Shown here: positions 17,785 to 25,919 of the stretch, piece after piece
How positions within the stretch are numbered: position 1 is the first letter of the stretch
How the letters are laid out: every line of letters begins with the position of its first letter
Assembly (NCBI RefSeq): GCF_030440515.1
Contig: NZ_CP076543.1
Coordinates: forward strand, 1-64,000
Origin: Streptomyces xanthophaeus
Lineage (GTDB): Bacteria; Actinomycetota; Actinomycetes; Streptomycetales; Streptomycetaceae
Length of the DNA stretch: 64,000 nucleotides
Reading direction: 5' to 3'
Program-made: the position numbers and the translations under genes
The notes under the pieces: model-generated
The model's input: the letters and a program-made list of their open reading frames with translations, nothing else
Database searches by the model: none
What the model was told of the DNA's origin: nothing

Positions 17785-18915
17785 TCATCGGCCGTTCTCG
17801 GTGATCAGGTCGATCAGGCCCTGGGCCGTGTTGTGTTCGGAGTCGATCCCCGGGACCTCTCCGCCTTCGAAGGTGACGGCCTCGGCGCTGCGGGGGAACA
17901 TGGCCTGCTCGTACTCGGTGAGTGCGGCCTCGACGTCGCCGGGGTGGGCGGCGAGGGCCTTGCCGAGTTCGGCGCCGTCCTGCATGGCCAGGTTGGCGCC
18001 TTCGCCGTTCGGGGGTGCGAGGTGGGCGGCGTCGCCGAGCAGGGTGACCCCCGGCACCCGGTCCCACCGGTGCCCGGCCGGCAGGGTGTAGTGGGGGCGC
18101 AGGACCGGCGCTGTGTCGCCGTCGGTGATCAGCGCGGTGAGTTCCGGTGCCCAGCCGTCGAACTCGCGCGCGATCCGTGCGGTGGCCGCGGCGGCATCGG
18201 TGAAGTCGATGGCGGCGAACCAGTCCTGCGGCCTGGTCAGCGCGACGTAGGTGTGCAGGGTGTCGCCGCTTTCCCGGTGGGCGAAGATCTCCCTGCCCGG
18301 CGCGGGCGCGATCAGCATCCCGCCGCCGACCGCTTTCGCGGCGGCCGCGTGGCGGGTGTCGGCGTGGAAGAGGTACGTCTCGACGAACGATGTGCCGGCG
18401 TACTCGGGTGTGGCGGTGGAGAGCAGCGGGCGTACCTGTGACCAGGCGCCGTCGGCGCCGACCAGCAGGCCGGTGGCGACGGTGGCGCCGTCGGTGAACG
18501 TCACCTCGTGACGGCCCTGGCCGAGGGCGCGGGTGCTGCTGGCCTTGTGGCCCCACCGGACGGTGCCGGGCGGGAGCGAGTCGAGCAGGATCTGCCGCAG
18601 CGCGCCGCGCTGCACCTCGGGGCGTCCGCCCGTGCCGTCGTCGGCCTTGTCGAACAGGACGGTCCCGTCGGTGTCGAGGACCCGCATCGCCTGGCGGCCC
18701 TCCAGGACGATGGCGCGGAACTCGTCCATGAGGCCGGCGGCCTCGAGGGCGAGCTGTCCGTTGTAGTCGTGGATGTCGAGCATCCCGCCCTGTGTGCGCG
18801 CCGTCGGGGAGGGCTCCGCCTCGTAGACCGTGACCGGGATTCCGTGGACGTGCAGGACGCGGGCCAGGGTGAGTCCGCCGAGTCCGGCGCCTATGACCGT
18901 GACGGGCATGTGCAT
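17785..18915 (-). CDS. TetX-like FAD-dependent monooxygenase
   Basis: 376 residues from ATG 18915 (AGGAG 6 bp upstream). VTVIGAGLGGLTLARVL binds FAD. The segment GGMLDIHDYNGQLALEAAGL parallels the GGTLDLHKGSGQ...AGL stretch of TetX as I remember it. LVGADGAWSQVRPLL, TLLGDAAHLAPPNGEGANLA and the C-terminal YEQAMFPRSAEAV also match that group. TetX inactivates tetracyclines by hydroxylation; related enzymes act on other drugs or on biosynthetic intermediates. A detoxification role is an inference. Confidence 0.75.
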   Translation of the reverse strand: MHMPVTVIGAGLGGLTLARVLHVHGIPVTVYEAEPSPTARTQGGMLDIHDYNGQLALEAAGLMDEFRAIVLEGRQAMRVLDTDGTVLFDKADDGTGGRPEVQRGALRQILLDSLPPGTVRWGHKASSTRALGQGRHEVTFTDGATVATGLLVGADGAWSQVRPLLSTATPEYAGTSFVETYLFHADTRHAAAAKAVGGGMLIAPAPGREIFAHRESGDTLHTYVALTRPQDWFAAIDFTDAAAATARIAREFDGWAPELTALITDGDTAPVLRPHYTLPAGHRWDRVPGVTLLGDAAHLAPPNGEGANLAMQDGAELGKALAAHPGDVEAALTEYEQAMFPRSAEAVTFEGGEVPGIDSEHNTAQGLIDLITENGR

Positions 18916-19163
18916 GGTGGCTCCTGGGGATCGGGGCCGTCCGGTGGGCTCCGGCCGGCCGTCTCCGGAAGGCTGTCGGGCCTCGCCGACAGGCCACCGA
19001 CATCGCACCGGCGGCCGCCGACGGATGACCGACAGCGCGCATCGGCCCCGGGGGGGGGCTGCCCGGAACTCCCCATGGGGGCGAAGCCCGCCCCTGGCGA
19101 CCGGCGATGATGGGCGGCGGCGGGCTCCGTGGTGGTGTCCGGCGGGTTCTCGGGGGTGGGGCA

Positions 19164-20024
19164 GTGATCGAGGTCGGGCAGCAGGGCGCGTTCAGCGTGA
19201 ACAGTGTCGGCATGGAGCGCCGGCCGTTCCCGTTGAGCTTCGGCGTGTGCGAGGCCGAGGGGGTGTGGCGGGTGACGGCCGGTGCGGCCCGGGCGGGTGA
19301 GCTGGCCGACCTGCTGGTGGCCGTGGCGGACGACGCGGTCGCGGTGGTGTCGCTGGAGACCAACTCCTATCTGGACGAGGACTGGCAGCCGCTGCTGCCG
19401 TCGCTGATCGCGGCCGATCTCGGCGTGCCGTGCGCGGTCCGCCCCGTCGGGTCCTGGGCGTCGGGCACGTGCGGGCTCGCGGAGGAGATCCTGGTGATGG
19501 ACCGCGGTCTCCTGCCGCGTTTCCTCGACGGCACCTGGTCGCCGTACGAACTGGCTCTGATCGGTGTGCCCGCCGGTGTGACTGCGGAGCGGCTGGACGA
19601 GATCGCCCTCGTGGTGGGCACGGCCGGCGCGGGTGAGCCGCTGCTGGAGCGCCTGGGTGACTCCCGGGTCTGGTTCTCGGGTCATGACGACTGCTACGTG
19701 CTGCTGGAGGCCCGCGATCCCGGCCTGCCGGCCGCGGTCCTGGCCCGGCTGCTGACCCTGCTGGCCGGCTCCGCTCTCGCCGGACTCACCGGGAGGCCCT
19801 CCGTGCGTGTTCCCGAGCCCGGGCCCTGGCTGCCGGGGCAGCTGATCGCCACGGCATCCCACTGGATCGGGGTCCTGGGCGAAGTCACCGAGGATCTGGT
19901 GACGATCGCTCTGGCCGTCCTGCCGGGCCCGTGGCGGCTGGACGTTGCGTTCCCGGGGCGGGCGGACCTCACGGCGACGCTCGATGTGCGCGGCGGCACC
20001 TGGCGGATCGCGCCTGCGGAGTAG
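19164..20024 (+). CDS. Hypothetical protein
   Basis: 286 residues from GTG 19164; ATG 19212 is another possible start. Good Streptomyces-like codon use and a long open frame support it as a gene, but I do not recognise the family. It is rich in Leu, Val and Ala and has a conserved-looking stretch WLPGQLIATASHWIGVLGE near residue 220 and a Trp-rich C-terminus (GPWRLDVAF, GTWRIAPAE). No signal peptide is evident. It diverges from the TetX-like gene and precedes an NAD(P)-binding protein. Confidence 0.6.
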   Translation: MIEVGQQGAFSVNSVGMERRPFPLSFGVCEAEGVWRVTAGAARAGELADLLVAVADDAVAVVSLETNSYLDEDWQPLLPSLIAADLGVPCAVRPVGSWASGTCGLAEEILVMDRGLLPRFLDGTWSPYELALIGVPAGVTAERLDEIALVVGTAGAGEPLLERLGDSRVWFSGHDDCYVLLEARDPGLPAAVLARLLTLLAGSALAGLTGRPSVRVPEPGPWLPGQLIATASHWIGVLGEVTEDLVTIALAVLPGPWRLDVAFPGRADLTATLDVRGGTWRIAPAE

Positions 20025-20234
20025 CGCGAGGAGCAGTGCGGGGGGGGGCCTGGGGGGGTGGTGTCGGGGCGGTCGGGGTGGCGCGTTCGTGGAGTCCGCG
20101 GTGTGCGGTGGGGCCCGGTTAGGCTCGTGACCGGTTCGGGCCGGTCCGGGCCGGTGTGTCGTGCGGAGCCACGCTTGCGGCCGGCGCGGGGGGCTTGTCG
20201 CTGTTCGGCATCGCCCACGGAAAGAGGCCTGATC

Positions 20235-20867
20235 ATGCAGCTCACCCTCCTCGGCGCCACGGGTCCCATCGGCCGGCAGGTGCTCGTGCAGGCCCTGGCG
20301 GCCGGGCACCGGGTCACCGTCCTGGTCCGTGACGCGGCCCGGCTGCCGCAGCGTGAGGACGGGCGTGTCACCGTCGTCGTCGGCGACGCCGCCCGCGCCG
20401 CGGACGTCGAAGAGGCGGCCCGGGGCAGCGAGGTGCTCATCTGTGCCCTGGGGCCGGGCCGGGACTACAGGTCCACTCTTGCCACCCGCACCGCCGGTCC
20501 GGTCCTGGAAGGGATGGCCGCGGCCGGTGTGGGGCGTCTGGTGTGGCTCTCGGCCCTCGGTTCGGGCGCCACCGCCCGGCGCCAGTCCCTCTTCCAGGCC
20601 GGGGCGGCGAAGCTGGTGATGGGCGCGCTCATGGCGGACAAGGGTGTCGCCGATGAGACCATCGCCCGCAGCGACCGCGACTGGACCATCGCCCTGCCGG
20701 TGATGTTCGGCGACAGCCGGGCCACGGGCGGCTACAGGGTCATCCCGCTGGACGGGACCCGGGGGCGGGTCGGCGGGAGGATCGGCCGTGCCGATGTCGC
20801 GGACTTCCTGCTTTCGGCTGCGACCGGCGGCCGGTGGGTCCGCCGGCGCGTCATCCTCACGGGCTGA
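20235..20867 (+). CDS. NAD(P)H-binding protein (atypical SDR, NmrA-like)
   Basis: 210 residues from ATG 20235. MQLTLLGATGPIGRQVLVQA has the GATGxIG Rossmann signature at residues 7-13. VLICALGPGRDYRSTLATR and RLVWLSALGSGAT follow the SDR5 pattern. The C-terminus ends in RVILTG, which is typical. It probably acts as a redox sensor or NADPH-dependent reductase; the substrate is unknown. It is convergent with the nSTAND gene, with only 31 bp between the stops. Confidence 0.8.
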   Translation: MQLTLLGATGPIGRQVLVQALAAGHRVTVLVRDAARLPQREDGRVTVVVGDAARAADVEEAARGSEVLICALGPGRDYRSTLATRTAGPVLEGMAAAGVGRLVWLSALGSGATARRQSLFQAGAAKLVMGALMADKGVADETIARSDRDWTIALPVMFGDSRATGGYRVIPLDGTRGRVGGRIGRADVADFLLSAATGGRWVRRRVILTG

Positions 20868-20898
20868 GCGCTGCGGGCGGCCGGATCGCCCCCGGGCG

Positions 20899-23800
20899 TC
20901 AGGTGGCGGGGCAGGGCGGGTCGAAGTCGACTGCCGTGAAGTACCGGGCCCATTGGGCTCTGGTGATCCGGGGGTGGGCGCTGTCGCAGATGCGGGTGGT
21001 GACCCGGTCCAGGCCGGTGTCCCGCAGCCGGATCGTGAAGTCGTTGCCGCCGGTGGCCAGGGTGGTGCCGTCCGGGCTGAACGCCACGGCCGGTACGGGG
21101 TTGGCGTGGCCGGTGAGGACGGTGGGGGTGGACGGGCCGTCCAGGTCCCACAGGAGGGCCTTGCTGTCCGCGGCGCCGGCTGCCAGCCGGCGGCCTTGGG
21201 TGTCGAAGGCCAGTGTGTAGAGCCAGGAGCCGGAGGCCGGCAGCTGCTCAGTCTTCGCCGGGTGGCGGATGTCGTCGACGTCGATCAGCCAGATGGTCCT
21301 GTCCGTCCGGTGGAAGGCGGCCAGTCGCCGGTTGTCGGGGCTGAACACGCCGCCGGTGAGGGGGTCGGAGCGGAAGGGGGAGGGCAGTTCCCGGGGGGTG
21401 TGTGGCCGGGTGATGTCCCACAGCCGCAGGGAGGCGGACTCGCCCGTGCTGGTGACCAGTGTGTGGCCGTCCGGCCGGAACGAGGCCGTCGTGACGTTCG
21501 GCCCGTCCTCGGCGATCCGGCTCAGCGGCCGGGGGTGGGCGGGGTCGGTCAGGTCCCACAGGCCGGCCGTGGCCTGTGCCCACAGGGCCAGGAGGCGGCC
21601 GTCCGGGGCGAAGGCGGTGCCGGCGACTTCGCCGCCTTCGGGGGCGATGACCGATGTCAGGCGGGGTTTGCGGGGGTCGGTGATGTTCCAGACGCGGGCG
21701 GTGCCGTCCTCGCTGGCGGTGACGAGGGTGCGGCCGTCCGGGCTGAACGTCACGCAGCGGACGAACCTGGTGTGTCCGCGCAGGGCCGACAGCGGCCACA
21801 GGGCGTGGCCGCCGGTGACCTGCCACAGGCGTGCGGTGCCGTCCCAGCTGGCGCTGGCCAGGAGGTGGCCGCCGGGTGCGAAGGCGAGGGAGGTGACCAC
21901 GTCGTCGTGGGTGGCCAGGGAGAGGTCCTGCAGGTCCAGGAGCAGGTCGGCGTTGGCGAGGAGGCGGCCGTCGGGGCTGAACGCGGCTTGGTAGAACCCG
22001 CCTTGGAGCGTGCTGGTGCGTTTCGGGTCGGCCGGGGCGGTGATGTCCCAGAACTGGGTGGTGCCGCCGACCGAGACGAGTGTGGTGCCGTCCGGGCTGA
22101 AGGCGAGTGACCAGACGATCGCGGGATGGCCGGGCAGGACGGCGGGCGGCCGTGCGCAGTGGCCGCCGGTGATGTCCCAGACGCGGGCGGTGCGGTCCCA
22201 GCTGCCGGTGGCCAGGGTTGTGCCGTCGGGGCTGAAGGCGGCTGCGGTCACGGTGTCGGTGTGTCCGCGCAGGACGTCGAGGAGGAGGGGATGGGCGGGG
22301 TCGGCGGCGTCCCACAGTCGGGTGGTGGTGTCGCCGGTGGTCGCCACCGTGCGGTTGTCCGGGCTGAACGTCACCGAGGTGACCGTGCCGGAGTGGCCGG
22401 GCAGGGTGGACAGTTGCCGGGGGTGGCGGGGGTCGTGGACGTTCCACAGGCGCGTCGTGCCGTCGGTGTGGCCGGTGGCGAGGAGGCCGTCGGGCCCGGA
22501 CGCCACCCAGGTCGGTGCGGACCTCTGGTCCGGCAGGGTGCTCAGCTGGGCGGGCGCGCGCCGGTCCGTCACGTCCCAGAGCCGTACCGAGCGTTCGCTC
22601 GCCGTGGCCAGGATGCGGCCGCCGGGGTCGAAGGCCACCGCCATCAGCCGTTCCGGCTGGGTCACGGCGGCGAGCTGTACGGGGTGGTGGGGGTCCTGGG
22701 TGTCCCACAGCCGGACGGTGCGGTCCCAGCTCGCGGTGGCCAGGATCCGGCTGTGGGGGGCGAAGGAGATCGAGACCACGTCGGAGGTGTGGCCGGTGAG
22801 CCGGTTCGTGTAGGGCGTGGCGAACGTGCTCATGAGCTGGTCGCGGACGTCGGGGGTGGCGGCCAGCCGGTAGGCGGCCAGGTTGAGTTGGGCGGCGAGT
22901 GCGGGGTCGTGGGGGCGTACTTCGGCGGCTTCGGCGGCGGCTTTGCGTGCGATGGCCACGTTGCGCTGGCGCAGGGCGGAGTCGCGTGAGCCGACGGCCA
23001 GTGCGCCCGCGGTCGCCGCGACGGCCACCAGCACGGTGAGCAGGGTGACCAGTTGCCGCAGGCGGACCGTACGTCGCCTGACGGCCGCCATCTCGCCTGC
23101 CTGTGCTTCCCGGCTCGCGTCGAGGAAGCGCCGTTCTTTCGGGGTCAGGCGGTTGCCGTCGGTGGCGGCCAGGTCCAGGGCGGCGGCCAGGGCGGCGCCG
23201 CGGTACAGGGTGTGCGGGTCGCGGTCCTGCCTTTCCCAGCCGGCGGTGGCGTCGGTGAGCCGGCGGTGCAGGAGCAGCCGGTCGCGGTCTTCGGTGAGCC
23301 AGCCGCGCAGTCTCGGCCAGCAGCGGATGATCGCCTCGTGGGTGATCTCGGCGGATTCGTGGTCGAGGGTCACGAGCCTTTTACGGGCGAGGGATTCGAG
23401 GACGTGGACGGTGTCGGGGCTGGGGTCCAGTTCGTCCCTGGTGATGCGGCGCCTGGTGTCCTCGGTGCCGTCGCCCAGGGCGGTCAGCCGCAGGAACAGC
23501 GATCGGGCGAGGTCCTGCTGCGGCGGTGACAGCGCTTCGTAGGCGGCCTCCGCGGTGTGTGCGAGGGCGTGCTGGATTCCGCCGGCGGCGAGGTAGCCGT
23601 CCAGGGTCAGGCGGCTGCCGCTGCGCCGGCGCCAGGTTTCGACCATCGCGTGCGAGACCAGGGGCAGTGCGCCCGGCTGGCCGGTGGCGTCCGCGACGAC
23701 GGCCGCCAGGAGGGGGCCGGTGACCGTGCAGCCGGCGAGGACGGCCGGCCGGGTGATGGCCTCGCGCAGTTCCTGGCTGCTCATCGGGCCGACCGCGATC

Positions 23801-24675
23801 TGCGCGTCGCGGATCGCTTCGACCAGGTGGGGGTCCTGGACGCAGTGGCCGTAGAAGTCGGCGCGGACGCCGAGTACCACCCGGGTCCGGCTGGTCGCCG
23901 CGGCGGCGGCCGCGGTCAGCAGGGCGATGAAGGTGCCGCGTTCGGCCCGGTCCGTGCAGAGGGTGAAGATCTCTTCGAACTGGTCGACGACGATCAGTGT
24001 GTCGGTGTCCGGTGGGTGGCCGGTCATGGTCTGCCGGATGCGCAGGTGCAGTGCCGCGGGGTCGTCCTGCAGCTCGGTCAGCAGTGTGCCGGGGGCCTCG
24101 CCCGTCGCCGCGGCGAGGTGGACGGCGCATTCCTCCAGGGGGTGCGGGCCCGGGGTGAGGAGCATGACCGGCCACCCGGATGCCCGTGCGCGGGCGACGA
24201 GTCCGGCCCGCAGCAGTGAGGATTTCCCCGATCCGGAGGGTCCGAAGACGGTCAGGAAGCGGCGGTCGGCGACCTTCGCGAGGAGTTCGCCGGTCAGCCG
24301 CTCGCGTCCGAAGAAGCGGTCGGCGTCTTCGGGCTGGAAGGCCGACAGCCCGGCGTACGGGGCGGTGTGGCGGCTGGTTTCCGCGGGTTCGTCGTGTGGT
24401 GCGCTCGCGGCGATCTCGGTGGCGACGGCGTGCCATCGGGTTTCCCATGCGCGGCGGTCGCCCTGGCAGGCGTCGACGTAGGCGAGTGTGACGGCCAGGC
24501 TCGGGAAGGTGTTCCCGCCGGCGGCGTCCGACAGTGTCGTGGACGAATAGTGTGCTTTTTTCGCCAGTGCCCGGTAGGGCGGGCGTCCCGCTGCCTCGCG
24601 CAGTTTCCGGAGGTCGGCCGCGAACCGTGTCAGCGGACCGAAGTCCTGGTCGAGCGGGCGTTCGGGGCGTGGCAT
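20899..24675 (-). CDS. XRE - nSTAND NTPase - TM - WD40 signalling protein
   Basis: 1258 residues, with AGGAAGGAAGG before the ATG at 24675. The N-terminal helix-turn-helix-like segment covers about residues 13-75 (DLRKLREAAGRPPYRALAKKA). An nSTAND NTPase follows: Walker A GPSGSGKSS at 145-153 and Walker B TLIVVDQFEE ending at 235. A single transmembrane helix lies near 545-565 (LVTLLTVLVAVAATAG). From about 620 to the end there is a run of a dozen or more WD40 repeats (GHTSDVVSISFAPHSRILAT, W-D at each end). Such proteins detect a cell state or invader and switch on an effector. The start is divergent from a secreted lectin gene. Confidence 0.85.
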   Translation of the reverse strand: MPRPERPLDQDFGPLTRFAADLRKLREAAGRPPYRALAKKAHYSSTTLSDAAGGNTFPSLAVTLAYVDACQGDRRAWETRWHAVATEIAASAPHDEPAETSRHTAPYAGLSAFQPEDADRFFGRERLTGELLAKVADRRFLTVFGPSGSGKSSLLRAGLVARARASGWPVMLLTPGPHPLEECAVHLAAATGEAPGTLLTELQDDPAALHLRIRQTMTGHPPDTDTLIVVDQFEEIFTLCTDRAERGTFIALLTAAAAAATSRTRVVLGVRADFYGHCVQDPHLVEAIRDAQIAVGPMSSQELREAITRPAVLAGCTVTGPLLAAVVADATGQPGALPLVSHAMVETWRRRSGSRLTLDGYLAAGGIQHALAHTAEAAYEALSPPQQDLARSLFLRLTALGDGTEDTRRRITRDELDPSPDTVHVLESLARKRLVTLDHESAEITHEAIIRCWPRLRGWLTEDRDRLLLHRRLTDATAGWERQDRDPHTLYRGAALAAALDLAATDGNRLTPKERRFLDASREAQAGEMAAVRRRTVRLRQLVTLLTVLVAVAATAGALAVGSRDSALRQRNVAIARKAAAEAAEVRPHDPALAAQLNLAAYRLAATPDVRDQLMSTFATPYTNRLTGHTSDVVSISFAPHSRILATASWDRTVRLWDTQDPHHPVQLAAVTQPERLMAVAFDPGGRILATASERSVRLWDVTDRRAPAQLSTLPDQRSAPTWVASGPDGLLATGHTDGTTRLWNVHDPRHPRQLSTLPGHSGTVTSVTFSPDNRTVATTGDTTTRLWDAADPAHPLLLDVLRGHTDTVTAAAFSPDGTTLATGSWDRTARVWDITGGHCARPPAVLPGHPAIVWSLAFSPDGTTLVSVGGTTQFWDITAPADPKRTSTLQGGFYQAAFSPDGRLLANADLLLDLQDLSLATHDDVVTSLAFAPGGHLLASASWDGTARLWQVTGGHALWPLSALRGHTRFVRCVTFSPDGRTLVTASEDGTARVWNITDPRKPRLTSVIAPEGGEVAGTAFAPDGRLLALWAQATAGLWDLTDPAHPRPLSRIAEDGPNVTTASFRPDGHTLVTSTGESASLRLWDITRPHTPRELPSPFRSDPLTGGVFSPDNRRLAAFHRTDRTIWLIDVDDIRHPAKTEQLPASGSWLYTLAFDTQGRRLAAGAADSKALLWDLDGPSTPTVLTGHANPVPAVAFSPDGTTLATGGNDFTIRLRDTGLDRVTTRICDSAHPRITRAQWARYFTAVDFDPPCPAT

Positions 24676-24825
24676 TGCCTTCCTTCCTGCGGGTTTCCGC
24701 AGCCGTGTCGGGTGGTGTTTGTCCAGCTTTTGATGTCCGGAATCCTCGTTCCGGCGCCGGACATCGGCCGGGGGCTAGACAGGGGCCTGCGCAACTGCGC
24801 CACGGTGATGGGAAGGGGAAATTTC

Positions 24826-25293
24826 ATGAGGTCCGTGCGACGACTGATGCTGCTGGCGGCGGTCACCGGGCTGCTGGCCGGCCCTGTGTTGACCGGCTCG
24901 CCCGCGTATGCCGCGGCACCGCTGCTCAAGTCCAACCTGAACGGGAGGTGCGCCGACATCTTCATGTTCCACAACGAGAACGGTGCTTCCACGGTGACGT
25001 GGGACTGTCACGGCGGGACCAACCAGCAGTGGTACTGGGACGGTGAGCAGATCCGTTCGAGCATGAACGGGAAGTGCCTGGAGATCTACGGCCCGCATCT
25101 GGGTGACCAGGGGTCGGTGAGCATGTGGGACTGCCACGGCGGCCTTCACCAGAAGTGGTACCGCAACGGCAGTGAGATCCGTAACCGGGTGAACGGGAAG
25201 TGCCTGGACATCCTGGCCGGGCGGCCTGAGATCGGCCAGCTCCTGGTGAGCTGGAGCTGCAACGGCGCGCGGAGCCAGAGCTGGGACTTCTGA
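24826..25293 (+). CDS. Secreted ricin-B-type lectin domain protein
   Basis: 155 residues. A signal peptide covers about residues 1-29 (RRLMLLAAVTGLLAGPVL, cleavage after AYA). The rest is one beta-trefoil: three repeats starting LNGRCADIF, MNGKCLEIY and VNGKCLDIL, each closed by a Q-x-W-like motif (QQWYW, QKWYR, QSWDF). Ricin-B trefoils bind galactose-type sugars. No catalytic domain is attached, so it is a free lectin. Start ATG 24826 with GGAAGGGG upstream. Whether it is linked to the divergent nSTAND protein is unknown. Confidence 0.85.
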   Translation: MRSVRRLMLLAAVTGLLAGPVLTGSPAYAAAPLLKSNLNGRCADIFMFHNENGASTVTWDCHGGTNQQWYWDGEQIRSSMNGKCLEIYGPHLGDQGSVSMWDCHGGLHQKWYRNGSEIRNRVNGKCLDILAGRPEIGQLLVSWSCNGARSQSWDF

Positions 25294-25299
25294 ACGCCG

Positions 25300-25332
25300 G
25301 CCCGGCCCGGTACCTCGTGTGCCGGGCCGGGC
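25300..25332. terminator. Terminator after the lectin gene
   Basis: GCCCGGCCCGG (25300-25310) pairs with CCGGGCCGGGC (25322-25332), an 11-bp stem a few bases after the lectin stop. Confidence 0.55.
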
Positions 25333-25919
25333 AGGGCCGGGCAGGGCACTGTCCTGTGTCCTGTGTGTCGTGTCCCGTGTCCCGTGTCCGTGCGGTTCAT
25401 TCCTCCCGCGGCGCCGTGCCTCGGTCCAGGACGGCCGAGACCGCGGCCACGAGTCGCTCCCCCGCGCGGTCGACGCTGCTGGCGGGTGCTGAAAGCGGTC
25501 CTGGGGGGGCCGGGACGGTGTCGGGGTGGCGGGCGGACAGGGGACCGGCAGGGCCGCGCCGGTCCCTGTGAGGGCGTGGTCGACGCGCGGTGGCACCTGG
25601 GCGCAACGGCGGTGCTCCGCCGGGCCGTTGCGCTCCAGCCGGCGTAGCTCGCCGTCGGGCACCTTGGGGCCGGGCCCGCCGGGGCGGCCGGGGCGCCGCG
25701 TACGGCGGGGCGGCCCGGATGGCCGTACCGGCGGACAGCGCGCCGCGGTTGGCGCGGGAGCTCGCCCCTGTGCCGGCCGGGCGGGACGGTGCTCGACTGC
25801 ACGGTGCCCATGGCGGCGGGGCGGCACGCCGCGTGTTCCCCTCCCCCGCCCTGGCGCCGGCGCGGTCGGCGACGGGCCCTGGGTGCCGCGGTGCCGTGCG
25901 GTCTTGTCGCGTGCCCAGG
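25333..25919. other. Non-coding gap between lectin and thiopeptide operon
   Basis: About 590 bp without a gene I can support; the open frames here have random GC-rich composition. It separates two convergent units. A short CGTGTCC/CCTGTGT tandem run lies at about 25352-25388. Confidence 0.5.
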
